A DNA stretch of 64,000 nucleotides from Streptomyces fuscichromogenes (GTDB taxonomy: Bacteria; Actinomycetota; Actinomycetes; Streptomycetales; Streptomycetaceae). The notes under the pieces are model-generated. The model did not search any database. It worked only from the letters and a program-made list of their open reading frames with translations, and had not been told where the DNA came from. Location of the stretch: NCBI RefSeq assembly GCF_014645815.1, contig NZ_BMML01000012.1, forward strand, positions 89,268-153,267, in the 5' to 3' direction. The translations under genes were made by a program, and so were the position numbers. Positions 16,699-25,403 of this stretch are shown here, in pieces (the stretch's first letter is position 1; each line of letters starts with the position of its first letter).

Positions 16699-17937
16699 AT
16701 GGCGCGGTTGGAACCCTTGGAACCGCAGCGGATCGGGGGCGTGTTCCAGGAGTCCGTGCCCGCCGGGATCCGCCTCGCCCTGCGGCTCGCGGCCCGGCTG
16801 CCCGTGGTCCGGCGCCGGACCACCCGGACACCGGCCGGCGAGCGGGCCTGGTCCCTCACCGCCAAGACCAAGATCCTGCTGATCGGCCTGGGGTCCTGCC
16901 TCACCCTGCTGGGGCTGGCCGAGGCCGCCGGAGCGCTCGGGCCGTCGTCCGGGGACGGCCGGCGGTGGGCCCTGGACTACCTCTTCTCCGGCCGCACCGA
17001 ACTCGGCGGCGCCGGCCTGGCGTTGCTCCAGGACCCGGCCGGACTCGTCATCCTGGCCGTCGTCTTCGTCACCCCCGTCTTCTGCTGCCAGCAGGTGCAG
17101 GCCATCGCCGCCTTCGTGCAGATGAACGAACGCAACGGCGGTACCGAGAAGCTGCTCGACGAGGAGGTCCGGCGCCTGAACGAGCTGGCGCGGAAGACCA
17201 ACCAGTGGTTCCGGGTGCTGGGCCGCTGGTGGGTGTCCCTCACCCTCCTGCTGGCCATGGCGCTCGGCACCTTCCTGCTCTACCGCTACGTCGACGCCCA
17301 CGGCCTGATGGAGACCTGGAACCCCACGGACGTCTCCGACACGGCCTGGCGGACCGCGGTGTACGACGGCTGGTGGGGCAACTGGCACCGGCACCCGGAA
17401 CTCGCGGTGGCCCTGTGCGTGGCCGGCACCCACGCCTTCTACGTCCTGTCGAAGCAACTCGTCATGGGTGTCGTCTTCACCGTCTACCTGTACCGGTCCG
17501 ACCTGCTCGGCTTCGGGGTGACCCCGAACATGAGATACGACAGCGACGGCTTCCAGGGGCTGCGCCCGCTGCGCCAGTTCATGCTGTGGACCTACGGATC
17601 CGCCCTCGCCCACATGACCGGCCTGCTGGTCCTCTTCATGATCTGGCTGCCGGCGCGACCGTGGATGGTCTTCATCGTGCTGGTCGTGATGCTGGTCGAC
17701 ATGCTCGTGATCGTGTACCCGTCCTCGATCGGCTACCACTCCGCCCTGACCGTGAAGAAGGACCACGTGCGGCACCTGTACGACAGCGAGCCCCCGGGCG
17801 ACCCGCGCAACGCGGCCATCGCGCAGGTCTGGTCGAAGCCGGTGCTGCCGGTCACCACCCGCAAGGCCATGACCGGCATCTTCCTCTACCTCCTCGCCCC
17901 CGCGGTCCCCGTGCTGATCCCGCTGCTGTTCCGCTAG
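16699..17937 (+). CDS. Multi-pass membrane protein of unknown function (412 aa)
   Basis: About seven hydrophobic segments are visible: ILLIGLGSCLTLLGLAEAAG, the LVILAVVFVTPVF region, SLTLLLAMALGTFLL, ALCVAGTHAFYVL, HMTGLLVLFMIWLP, MVFIVLVVMLVDMLVIV, and a C-terminal IFLYLLAPAVPVLIPLLF. The loops carry conserved-looking Trp and His clusters (YDGWWGNWHRHPE). No motif of a known transporter or enzyme is evident. It is transcribed away from the 62-aa tail-anchored protein. Confidence 0.75.
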   Translation: MARLEPLEPQRIGGVFQESVPAGIRLALRLAARLPVVRRRTTRTPAGERAWSLTAKTKILLIGLGSCLTLLGLAEAAGALGPSSGDGRRWALDYLFSGRTELGGAGLALLQDPAGLVILAVVFVTPVFCCQQVQAIAAFVQMNERNGGTEKLLDEEVRRLNELARKTNQWFRVLGRWWVSLTLLLAMALGTFLLYRYVDAHGLMETWNPTDVSDTAWRTAVYDGWWGNWHRHPELAVALCVAGTHAFYVLSKQLVMGVVFTVYLYRSDLLGFGVTPNMRYDSDGFQGLRPLRQFMLWTYGSALAHMTGLLVLFMIWLPARPWMVFIVLVVMLVDMLVIVYPSSIGYHSALTVKKDHVRHLYDSEPPGDPRNAAIAQVWSKPVLPVTTRKAMTGIFLYLLAPAVPVLIPLLFR

Positions 17938-18137
17938 GGGCCGCGGGAAGACGGCTCGGAGCAGGGTCCCCGGTAGCCGGTCCCGGCGCACGCGTTGTCC
18001 GGCGTGCCGGCGGCGTGCCGGCAGAGTCCCGGTGCTCGTGCCCTGGACCTGTCCGGCGGATCACGCGGACCGCCCTCGTGCGGTCGGATCCGCTGGGTAC
18101 GGTGGCAGTCGGCACATCGGTGATGGGGAGGGGCACA

Positions 18138-18512
18138 GTGATCACGGGCTGCGTCGTCGCGGAGAGCCTCCGGCCGGGCGCGGTGCTGGAGCTGGCCGGT
18201 CTGCGGATGTGCCGGGTGAGCCGGGTGGACCTGGCCGGGTCGGCGCGCGGGAGCCAGCCGCCGGTGTGGACGATTCTGGAGTTCGAGAGCGACGCGGAGG
18301 ACGACACGCCGTTGGCTCAGGCGCTCTCGGACGGCCTTTCCCCCGACGGCGGCTGGTACGCCGACTACCGGGTGGGCGACAGGGAGCGAGTGGTGGTCTT
18401 CGCCGGGCGTGTGTTCCGCTACTCGGGTGCCGACGACCCTCGTCGCCTGGAGGCCGTCGCGCATGGGGCGAGTGTGGGTGTGCCGGAGCATCAGCTCGAC
18501 TGGAAGGACTGA
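18138..18512 (+). CDS. Hypothetical protein (124 aa)
   Basis: I chose the GTG at 18138, which has GGGGAGGGG 4-12 bases upstream; an in-frame ATG at 18123 is the other choice and overlaps that site. The product is soluble, beta-rich in appearance (VWTILEFESDAEDDTPLA, WYADYRVGDRERVVVFAGRVFRY) and ends VPEHQLDWKD. The family is not recognised. It stands alone between two unrelated genes on the same strand. Confidence 0.6.
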   Translation: MITGCVVAESLRPGAVLELAGLRMCRVSRVDLAGSARGSQPPVWTILEFESDAEDDTPLAQALSDGLSPDGGWYADYRVGDRERVVVFAGRVFRYSGADDPRRLEAVAHGASVGVPEHQLDWKD

Positions 18513-18666
18513 GGAACGTTCGGCGGGTCGTGGCCGCGGCCGGAGGCGGATGACCGGCGGCGCCGGGCGCCTGCGCCGTCGGCGATTCAGTGCCGGAATT
18601 GCCAGACATGGGGGTAAATTCCCGACCGTTGGTTGAGAGAGGTGTCACCGGCGGACGGGGCAAGGG

Positions 18667-19863
18667 ATGAGCACGGACGACCGCGGCACGGTGACGACCG
18701 GGATCGCACGGCTGCACGCGGCGCCCGGACTCGCCGGTCCCGGCCGCTTCGGGCTGGTGACCAACCACACCGGTGTCCTGCCCGGCCCGCGCCCGGCCGC
18801 GCCCGCGCTGCTCGCGGCCGGTGCGCCGCTGGTCGCCCTGTTCGGCCCCGAGCACGGACTGCACGGGACCGCCCAGGCCGGCCACAGCGAGACCGCCCGG
18901 ACCGACCCCGACACCGGGCTGCCGGTCCACGACACCTACCGGTGCGACGGCGAGCGGCTCGACAAGCTGCTGATCGACAGCGGCGTCGACGCCCTGGTCC
19001 ACGACCTCCAGGACATCGGGGCCCGGTGCTACACCTACGTGTGGACCATGTTCGACCTGATGGTTTCGGCGGCCCGCACCGGCATCCGGTTCGTGGTCGC
19101 CGACCGGCCCAACCCGCTCGGCGGACTCGTCAGCGAGGGCCCGCTGCTCGAACCGGCGTGGGCCAGCTTCGTCGGCCGAGCCCCGATCCCCGTCCGGCAC
19201 GGCCTCACCTGCGGCGAACTGGCCCGGCATCTCAACGCCGCGGCCGTGCCCCGGGCGGCGGGCCGCGCGGCCGACCTGACGGTCATCGAGACCCTCGGCT
19301 GGCGGCGCGCCATGGACGCCACCGCCACCGGCCTGCCCTGGATCGCACCCTCGCCGAACATCCCGACCCCGGCCACCGCCACCGTGTACCCCGGCACCAG
19401 CCTCTTCGAGGGCACCAACCTCTCCGAGGGCCGCGGCACCACCCAGCCCTTCGAGATCGTCGGCGCCCCCTACCTCGACGCCCGGTTCGCCCCCGCGCTC
19501 GCCGAACTCGCCCTGCCCGGCGTGCACTTCCGCGACGTCAGATTCGTACCGGCCTTCGACAAGCATGCCGGACGGCCGCTGCGCGGGGTCCAGCTCCATG
19601 TCACCGACCGCGCGGCGTTCGCACCCGTACGCACCGCCGTCGCGATGCTCGCCGTGCTGCGCCGGCTGTACCCGGACGACTTCGCCTGGATCACCACGGA
19701 CGGTGGCACCGAGGGGACCGGCCACCGGCACTTCGTCGACCTGCTGTGGGGGTCGGACCGGCTGCGGCGCGCCGTCGACGCAGGCGACGACCCGCTGCCG
19801 CTGTGCGGACCGCCGGCGCCGCCCGCCCGATGGGCCGGCGACGACGCGCTGCTCTACCCCTGA
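18667..19863 (+). CDS. namZ: DUF1343 exo-beta-N-acetylmuramidase (NamZ-like), no signal peptide
   Basis: The 398-aa protein matches the DUF1343/NamZ family, which releases terminal MurNAc from peptidoglycan fragments. Recognisable segments are GLVTNHTGV, FGPEHGLHGTAQAG, DTYRCDG, DALVHDLQDIGARCYTYVWTM, FVVADRPNPLGG and PGTSLFEGTNLSEGRGTT. Unlike exported homologues it starts MSTDDRGTVTTGIARLHAAPG without a signal peptide, so it probably works in the cytoplasm on imported fragments. It heads a run with a GNAT and an ABC sugar importer, which supports a cell-wall sugar recovery role. The last 15 bp of the gene, including its stop, are repeated downstream. Confidence 0.88.
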   Translation: MSTDDRGTVTTGIARLHAAPGLAGPGRFGLVTNHTGVLPGPRPAAPALLAAGAPLVALFGPEHGLHGTAQAGHSETARTDPDTGLPVHDTYRCDGERLDKLLIDSGVDALVHDLQDIGARCYTYVWTMFDLMVSAARTGIRFVVADRPNPLGGLVSEGPLLEPAWASFVGRAPIPVRHGLTCGELARHLNAAAVPRAAGRAADLTVIETLGWRRAMDATATGLPWIAPSPNIPTPATATVYPGTSLFEGTNLSEGRGTTQPFEIVGAPYLDARFAPALAELALPGVHFRDVRFVPAFDKHAGRPLRGVQLHVTDRAAFAPVRTAVAMLAVLRRLYPDDFAWITTDGGTEGTGHRHFVDLLWGSDRLRRAVDAGDDPLPLCGPPAPPARWAGDDALLYP

Positions 19864-19953
19864 GCGCTCTACCCCTGAGCGCTCTGCCCCTGAGTGCTCT
19901 ACCCCTGAGAGCTCTGCCCCTGAGTGCTCCGCTCATGAGTGTTCTGTTCTTGA
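19849..19953 (+). repeat. Seven tandem 15-bp copies of the gene's 3' end, each ending in a TGA stop
   Basis: The unit consensus is GCGCTCTACCCCTGA. Copy 1 (19849-19863) is the last five codons of namZ; copies 2-7 follow without gaps. The first four copies differ from each other by one to three bases, and the last two are more diverged (GTGCTCCGCTCATGA, GTGTTCTGTTCTTGA). Every copy keeps the TGA, so the namZ frame meets seven consecutive in-phase stop codons. Confidence 0.9.
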
Positions 19954-19987
19954 GACCCGCCGCCCCGATCGGAAGGACACCCCGTCG

Positions 19988-20977
19988 ATGACCGATCTCA
20001 CGACTCGCACGACGACGGCTCGGGCCGGGATCCGCGGCTTCCGCGCGGGCGACGGACCGCAGGTGGTGGAGGCATGGCGGCAAAGTGCCCCGGCCGACCC
20101 GATCACCTCCGGCCGCTTCCGCTCCCTGGTGCTGCTCGACCCCAACTTCGACCCGGCGGGGCTGCGGGTCGCCGTAGACGGCGGGCGGGTCGTCGGCGCC
20201 GCCCACGCGGTACGCCGGCTGACCCCGCTGGCCGGCACCGACCTGGAACCGGAGCAGGGCTGGATCCCGTTCTTCTTCGTCGCCCCGGACGCCCGCGGAC
20301 GCGGCCTCGGCCGCCGACTGCTGACCGAGGCCCTCGACTGGCTGCACGGCCACGGCCGTACCCGGGTGGACTTCTCCTCGTACACCCCGAACTACGTCTT
20401 CCCCGGCCTGGACGCCGAGGCCTACCCGGAGGCGGCCGGGCTTCTCGACTCCCTGGGCTTTCGCACGCTGTACGAGGCCGCGGCGATGGACCGCGTCCTG
20501 GTCGGCTACCGCCTCCCGGAGGACATCGCGCTCCGGGTGGCCGAACTGACCGCACGGGGCTACCGGTTCACCACCCCGTCCGACGACGACCTGGTGGACC
20601 TCCTCGCCCTCGCCGGGGGCCACTTCGGGCCGGACTGGGCGGGCACGATCCGGGCGTGTCTGACCGCGGGCACCCCGCTCGACCGGATCGTCGTGGCCCG
20701 CGACCCCGGCGGCCGCATGGTCGGCTGGGCGATGCACGGCGCGTTCGACTCCGTGGACGAGCGGTTCGGCCCGATCGGCGTCCTGGAGGAGATGCGCGGC
20801 ACCGGACTCGGCGAAGTCCTGCTCCACCTGGTCCTGGAGCGGATGCGGGCGCTGCGCGCGCACTCCGCGTGGTTCCTGTGGACCGGCGCGCAGTCCCCGG
20901 CGGGCCACCTCTACCGCAAGAGCGGCTTCACCACGACCCGGGTGTTCAAGGTGATGCGCCGGGAGACCGCCCGGTGA
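19988..20977 (+). CDS. Two-domain GNAT N-acetyltransferase
   Basis: The 329-aa protein has two GNAT domains. The first carries the acetyl-CoA loop FVAPDARGRGLGRRLL near residue 100; the second carries GPIGVLEEMRGTGLGEVLL near residue 265 and ends in the usual SGFTTTRVFKVMRR. It lies between namZ and the ABC importer, and its stop overlaps the next start as GTGA, so it is part of the operon. It may acetylate an amino sugar or muropeptide amine, but this is only inferred from position. Confidence 0.85.
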   Translation: MTDLTTRTTTARAGIRGFRAGDGPQVVEAWRQSAPADPITSGRFRSLVLLDPNFDPAGLRVAVDGGRVVGAAHAVRRLTPLAGTDLEPEQGWIPFFFVAPDARGRGLGRRLLTEALDWLHGHGRTRVDFSSYTPNYVFPGLDAEAYPEAAGLLDSLGFRTLYEAAAMDRVLVGYRLPEDIALRVAELTARGYRFTTPSDDDLVDLLALAGGHFGPDWAGTIRACLTAGTPLDRIVVARDPGGRMVGWAMHGAFDSVDERFGPIGVLEEMRGTGLGEVLLHLVLERMRALRAHSAWFLWTGAQSPAGHLYRKSGFTTTRVFKVMRRETAR

Positions 20978-22287
20978 CACCGTCACCGAGCCGGTCGCTG
21001 AGCCGCCGTCACTTCGCGCTCGCGCTGCCCGCGGCGCTCCTCGCCACCGGCTGCGCCGCCCCGCACCGGGGGACCGGACGGCCCGGCGATCCGGTCGTCC
21101 TCACCCTGCTCTCCCACTACGCGAGCGGGGAGCTGAAGAAGGCTCTCCAGGGGCCGGTGGACGAGTGGAACGCCCTGCACGACCGGGTCAAGGTGCAGAC
21201 GAAGGCCGTCGAGTTCACCGACCTGCTGACCACCTTCATGGTCCGGCAGGCCGCGGGCCAGGGCACCGACATCCTGCACCCGTACTGCCTGTGGAACGGC
21301 CAGCTCGTCCGGGCCGGAGTACTGCGCCCGGCACCGCCCGAGCACGCCGAGGAGATCGGCCGCGGCTACGGCACCGCCGCGGTCGGCTCCGCGTCGGTCG
21401 AGGGCAGGGTCTACGGCTACCCCACCGAGATGCAGACGTACGCCCTCTACTACAACAGACGGCTGCTGCGCGAGGCCGGCGTCGAGGGCCCGCCGCGCAC
21501 CTGGCGGGAACTGGAGGACACCGCGTACCGCACCCTCCGCCGGGACCGGTACGGCAACACCCTGGTGCAGGGGTTCGGCCTGTCGACCTTCGACGACTCC
21601 ACGACCGTCGGCCAGACCCTCGCGCTGCTCAGCGCCGCCGGCGGACGGTTCGTCTCGGCGGACGGCAGGAGCACCGCCATCGACTCGCCGGCCGGCCGCG
21701 CCGTCCTCGACCTGGAGCGCCGCCTCGTCGACAAGGGCGCGAGCGCCCCCGGCGTCAACGTCTACCAGGCGTTCGCCTCCGGACAGGTCGCCATGGTGAT
21801 CAGCGCCGGGTGGTGGACCGCGAACCTCAAGGCGCTGATGGGCACGGCCTACCGGGAGGTCGGCGTCGCCCCCGTGCCCCTCCCCGAGGCCGACGGCAGG
21901 CGCGCCACCCTCTCCACCGGCTTCATGCTCGGCGTCAACACCGCCAGCCGACACCCGCGCGAAGCCTGGGAGTTCCTGCGCTGGCTCAACTCCGAGAAGG
22001 TGCGCGGCGCGACCCGGATGAGCGCCGTGCAGGCGTCGGTCGGCTCCCTGACCGGGCGCGCCGACGACATGCGAACGCTCCTGGGCGCGGGCGGCGACCC
22101 GAACCTGCACCCGTTCCTGGACGCGCTGGCGTATGCCGTGCCCGAACCGAACACGCCGGGCGCGCAGCAGGCCAAATCGCTGCTGCGCAAGAACATCGAG
22201 GCCCTGTGGACCGGTCAGCAGTCGGTCGACGAGGCCCTGCGCAGTACCCGCCGCCAGGTCGACCAGGAGGTGTCGCGGTCATGGTGA
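20974..22287 (+). CDS. ABC transporter extracellular sugar-binding lipoprotein
   Basis: The 437-aa product has a twin-arginine lipoprotein signal (SRRHFALALPAALLATGCAAP; lipobox Cys about residue 26). It then has the cluster-B (family 1) solute-binding fold: LTLLSHYASGELKKAL, the Gly-rich GYPTEMQTYALYYN hinge and RRLLREAGVEGPPRTWREL. It captures a sugar or sugar-peptide outside the membrane and hands it to the two permeases encoded next. GTGA overlap before it and a 7-bp overlap after it show tight coupling. No ATPase gene is present, as is usual in Streptomyces, where MsiK serves many importers. Confidence 0.9.
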   Translation: MTPSPSRSLSRRHFALALPAALLATGCAAPHRGTGRPGDPVVLTLLSHYASGELKKALQGPVDEWNALHDRVKVQTKAVEFTDLLTTFMVRQAAGQGTDILHPYCLWNGQLVRAGVLRPAPPEHAEEIGRGYGTAAVGSASVEGRVYGYPTEMQTYALYYNRRLLREAGVEGPPRTWRELEDTAYRTLRRDRYGNTLVQGFGLSTFDDSTTVGQTLALLSAAGGRFVSADGRSTAIDSPAGRAVLDLERRLVDKGASAPGVNVYQAFASGQVAMVISAGWWTANLKALMGTAYREVGVAPVPLPEADGRRATLSTGFMLGVNTASRHPREAWEFLRWLNSEKVRGATRMSAVQASVGSLTGRADDMRTLLGAGGDPNLHPFLDALAYAVPEPNTPGAQQAKSLLRKNIEALWTGQQSVDEALRSTRRQVDQEVSRSW

Positions 22288-23243
22288 ACGCCACCCTGGC
22301 ACCGGAGCCCACCGAGCGGGCGGCGCCCGACACGTCCGCCGCCGTCGGAATCCGCGTCCGCGCCCGGCACCGGCGCCGCCAGGCCGTCGTGGCCTACCTC
22401 TTCCTGGCTCCGACGCTGCTGTTCTACGCCGTCTTCCTCGTCCTGCCGCTCGGCTTCGCGGTGCTGCTGTCCACGTCCCGCTGGGCCGGGTTCGACCTCG
22501 GCGACATCCACCCGGTCGGCCTGGACAACTTCGCCGGCCTGTTCGCCGACGGCTCGACGTTCCTGGCGCCGATCCTCACCAACACGCTGCTGTTCGCCCT
22601 GGGCACCCTGGTCCTCGCGCTCGCCGGCTCCGTGCTCGTCGCCACCTGCATCGACAAGCTGCGGTTCCAGGGCCTGTGGCGCACCCTGTACTTCCTGCCG
22701 ATCGTCACCACCGTCGTGGCCGTCGGCAACGTGTGGAAGTACATGTACCAGCCGGGCGGCCTCGTCAACGGCGTCCTCAACGCCGTCGGGCTCGGCTCGG
22801 TGGCGTTCCTCCAGGACCCGGACACCGCCCTGCCCTCGGTGGTGGTCGTCCAGGCCTGGGCCTCCGTCGGTTCGGCGATCCTGGTCCTGACCGCCGGGCT
22901 GAAGTCCATCCCCGAGTCGTACTACGAGGCCGCCGCCCTCGACGGCGCCGGACCCGGGACCGTCTTCTGGCGGATCACGCTGCCGCTGCTGCGGCCGTCC
23001 CTGCTGTTCGTCTGCGTCACCCAGTTCCTCACCGGGCTGCAGTCCTTCGCGCTGATCATCGTGATGACCAAGGGCGGACCGGGGGACGCCACGAACGTGG
23101 CCGCCCTCGAGATGTACCGGCAGGCCTTCTCCTACGGCGACTGGGGCGCCGCCAGCGCCGCCGCCTTCGTGCTGTTCGCGGTGGTCCTCGCGGTCACGCT
23201 GGTCCAGTTGTGGCTCTTCCGGCGCAAGGGGGAGGACGCATGA
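22281..23243 (+). CDS. Sugar ABC transporter permease (MalF-like)
   Basis: The 320-aa protein has six membrane segments starting AYLFLAPTLLFYAVFLVLPL, and the cytoplasmic EAA loop YYEAAALDGAGPGTVFWRITLPLL at about residue 215, which docks the ATPase. The ATG start overlaps the binding-protein stop. Together with the next gene it forms the membrane channel of the importer. Confidence 0.92.
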   Translation: MVNATLAPEPTERAAPDTSAAVGIRVRARHRRRQAVVAYLFLAPTLLFYAVFLVLPLGFAVLLSTSRWAGFDLGDIHPVGLDNFAGLFADGSTFLAPILTNTLLFALGTLVLALAGSVLVATCIDKLRFQGLWRTLYFLPIVTTVVAVGNVWKYMYQPGGLVNGVLNAVGLGSVAFLQDPDTALPSVVVVQAWASVGSAILVLTAGLKSIPESYYEAAALDGAGPGTVFWRITLPLLRPSLLFVCVTQFLTGLQSFALIIVMTKGGPGDATNVAALEMYRQAFSYGDWGAASAAAFVLFAVVLAVTLVQLWLFRRKGEDA

Positions 23244-24109
23244 TCCGCCGCCGTTTCCCGTGGCTGTCGTATCTGCTGGTCGGCACCGGCGCGGTGCTCA
23301 CGGTGGTGCCGTTCGCCGACATGCTGATGACGTCCTTCAAGGGACCGGACGAGGCCGGCACGCTGCCGTACCGGTTCCTGCCGAGGGCCTTCGACCTGTC
23401 CAACTACCGGGCCGCGATCCAGCAGCTCGATCTGCCGGTGCTCTTCCGCAACAGTGTCGTCGCCACCGCCATGATCACCGGTTCGGTGCTGCTCACTTCG
23501 TCGCTCGCCGGCTACGCGCTCGCCAAACTCCGCTTCCCCGGCCGGGACTTCGTCTTCCGTCTCGTGCTGTCGACGATGATGTTCCCGCCGTTCCTCTTCT
23601 TCGTCCCGCACTTCCTGATCCTGGTGCACTGGCCGCTGGCGGGCGGCAACGACCTGCTCGGGCGTGGCGGGGCGGGACTGACCGTCAGCATCGTGGCGCT
23701 CGCCATGCCGTTCCTCGTCAGCAGCTTCGGGGTCTTCCTGACCCGCCAGTTCATGGTCTCGATCCCCGACGAGGTCCTGGAGGCCGCGCGCATCGACGGC
23801 GCCGGCGAGTTCACCGTGTGGTGGCGGATCGTCGTCCCGCAGACCAGGCCGGTCCTGGTCACCCTCGGCCTGCTGACCTTCGTCGACGCCTGGAACGAGT
23901 ACATCTGGGCGCTGCTGGTCTCGACCGCCGACCCGGACGTGATGACCCTGCCCGTCGGCATCCAGTTCCTCCAGGACCACGTCGATCCGACCCGGACCCT
24001 GCCCATCGTCATGGCCGGCCTGGTCCTGAGCGTCCTGCCGGTCCTGGTCCTCTTCCTGCTGCTGCAGAAGCACTACATCAGGGGCGTCATGCTCAGCGGC
24101 CTCAAGTGA
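23240..24109 (+). CDS. Sugar ABC transporter permease (MalG-like)
   Basis: The 289-aa protein has six membrane segments and the EAA loop VLEAARIDGAGEFTVWWRIVVPQ at about residue 178. The ATG overlaps the previous stop as ATGA. The C-terminus (LLQKHYIRGVMLSGLK) is the standard MalG ending. It is the last gene of the namZ-GNAT-ABC operon. Confidence 0.92.
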   Translation: MIRRRFPWLSYLLVGTGAVLTVVPFADMLMTSFKGPDEAGTLPYRFLPRAFDLSNYRAAIQQLDLPVLFRNSVVATAMITGSVLLTSSLAGYALAKLRFPGRDFVFRLVLSTMMFPPFLFFVPHFLILVHWPLAGGNDLLGRGGAGLTVSIVALAMPFLVSSFGVFLTRQFMVSIPDEVLEAARIDGAGEFTVWWRIVVPQTRPVLVTLGLLTFVDAWNEYIWALLVSTADPDVMTLPVGIQFLQDHVDPTRTLPIVMAGLVLSVLPVLVLFLLLQKHYIRGVMLSGLK

Positions 24110-24125
24110 GGGCCGCCCACGTCAT

Positions 24126-24456
24126 GCGCGGGAGCGGCCGGACAGCCCCTGCGGCTCTCCGGACGAAGACGCCGGCGGACCCTGGTACGGCCTGAAGAAC
24201 ACCGCCTTCGCCGTCGGTGTCAGCGCGGCCTGCAGCGTGCCGGACGAGCCGACCGGTCCGTACCTGTTCAAGGACGACCAGGACGTGCTCCGCCGCACCG
24301 GCCAGGAGAAGACCACCTCCGGGCCCGACAGCCGGACATCGGCCCGGGGGATCGACGGCGTCTTCGCCGAGGGAGTCGGCGACGCCTGCCGGGTCCCCGG
24401 CGGCACCGGCGATCTGTACGTCCTCAAAGGGCGACCAGTACGTCCGGGTGCGCTGA
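24126..24456 (+). pseudogene. Remnant of a hemopexin-repeat-like protein, frameshifted
   Basis: One plus-strand frame reads GPWYGLKNTAFAVGVSAAC then GPYLFKDDQDVLRR, and later GIDGVFAEGVGDACRVPGG and GDLYVLKG. In the +1 frame the last piece continues KGDQYVRVR and stops. YxFK-GDQYVR is the repeat core of hemopexin-type propellers. A single extra A in the AAAGGG run at about 24427 would explain the break. There is no start codon, and only about one and a half repeats remain. The family call rests on short motifs and is tentative. Confidence 0.45.
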
Positions 24457-24571
24457 CCTGGGCACCGGCGCGCGGGACGGGCATGAGGCCCGCGCGGATC
24501 GTCCGGCGCGGGCCCCTGCGAACGGCTCGGTACGGCCGGCCGGTGGGTGGATCAGCCGCGTGCGGCGACCG

Positions 24572-25177
24572 TCACAGGCCGCGCCAGACGTTGTCGAAGG
24601 CCGCGTCCTCGATCTCCCGGCGCTGCCGTACCGCGGCGAGCTCCGTCACGGCGTCGCCCACCGCGGCCACCACAGTCACGGTCGCCTCGGGAGCCGTACC
24701 CGTGAGGTCCCTGGCCGGCTCGTCGTGGATCCCCACGGCGGCCGCGAGGGCGGCCAGCACGGGCTCGCCCGTCGCCCAGCGTTCGTGCGCCCGGACCCGC
24801 TCGGGCGAGTCGGCCGGCTCCGTCCGTCCGGTCGGCAGCGACAGCCAGCGCCGCCGCTGCCGGGTGACGGTCCCGTCCGTCTCCAGGGCGTCGAGATAGA
24901 CGGCGCCCAGGCCGCGCCCGCGCCGCCACAGCCAGTCCTCGACCGACTCGTACGGCGTCTCCCGCCGCAGTGCCGCCATCGCCTCGTCGAGCAGTCGGTC
25001 ATCCGTCCCGCCCGCGGTGGCGGGCACGATGAGGTCGCCGTCGAGCGTGGCCGCCCCGGCGTCGAGGAGATCGACCAGTTCCGCTCCCGCGAGCGCCAGC
25101 GAGAGGTCGCCCTGTTCGACGGGCCGGCCGGCGGCGTCGTACACGGTGACGAGGAACAGGTCCCGGGGTGTGGTCAT
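24572..25177 (-). CDS. GPP34 (GOLPH3/Vps74-like) family protein
   Basis: The 201-aa protein has the GPP34 fold: an opening strand DLFLVTVYDAAG, helix LSLALAGAELVDLLDAGA, strand TLDGDLIVPA, and the later DALETDGTVTRQRRRW, which resembles the beta-hairpin region of yeast Vps74. Streptomyces carry many paralogues of this eukaryote-like lipid-binding family; a role on the inner membrane is possible but unproven. The gene is divergent from a PaaX regulator. Confidence 0.85.
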   Translation of the reverse strand: MTTPRDLFLVTVYDAAGRPVEQGDLSLALAGAELVDLLDAGAATLDGDLIVPATAGGTDDRLLDEAMAALRRETPYESVEDWLWRRGRGLGAVYLDALETDGTVTRQRRRWLSLPTGRTEPADSPERVRAHERWATGEPVLAALAAAVGIHDEPARDLTGTAPEATVTVVAAVGDAVTELAAVRQRREIEDAAFDNVWRGL

Positions 25178-25403
25178 GTCGGACTCCCCAACAGAGACGA
25201 AAGAGGCACCAGCGGTATAGGGGTATCAGACGTATGGGGGACAACGGTGGCGCAGATGAATACGGCGCCCGCGTCGCGCGTCCGGCAGTCTCCCGCCCTT
25301 CGGCCGGACGGGGCCTCCGAGCCTTGATCCGCGCCGTCGGTGGGGCTCCCACGCGCGCGATAGGCTGCTCCGCGATCAGTGGGGCGACTTCGGCCGGAGG
25401 CGG

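Noticed and set aside
19861..19980. Reading the 15-bp array as a coding repeat (LSALPLSALP or GRALRGRALR)
   Set aside because: No start codon with a ribosome site leads into these frames, and the namZ frame stops at every unit; the array is better seen as copied gene-end DNA.
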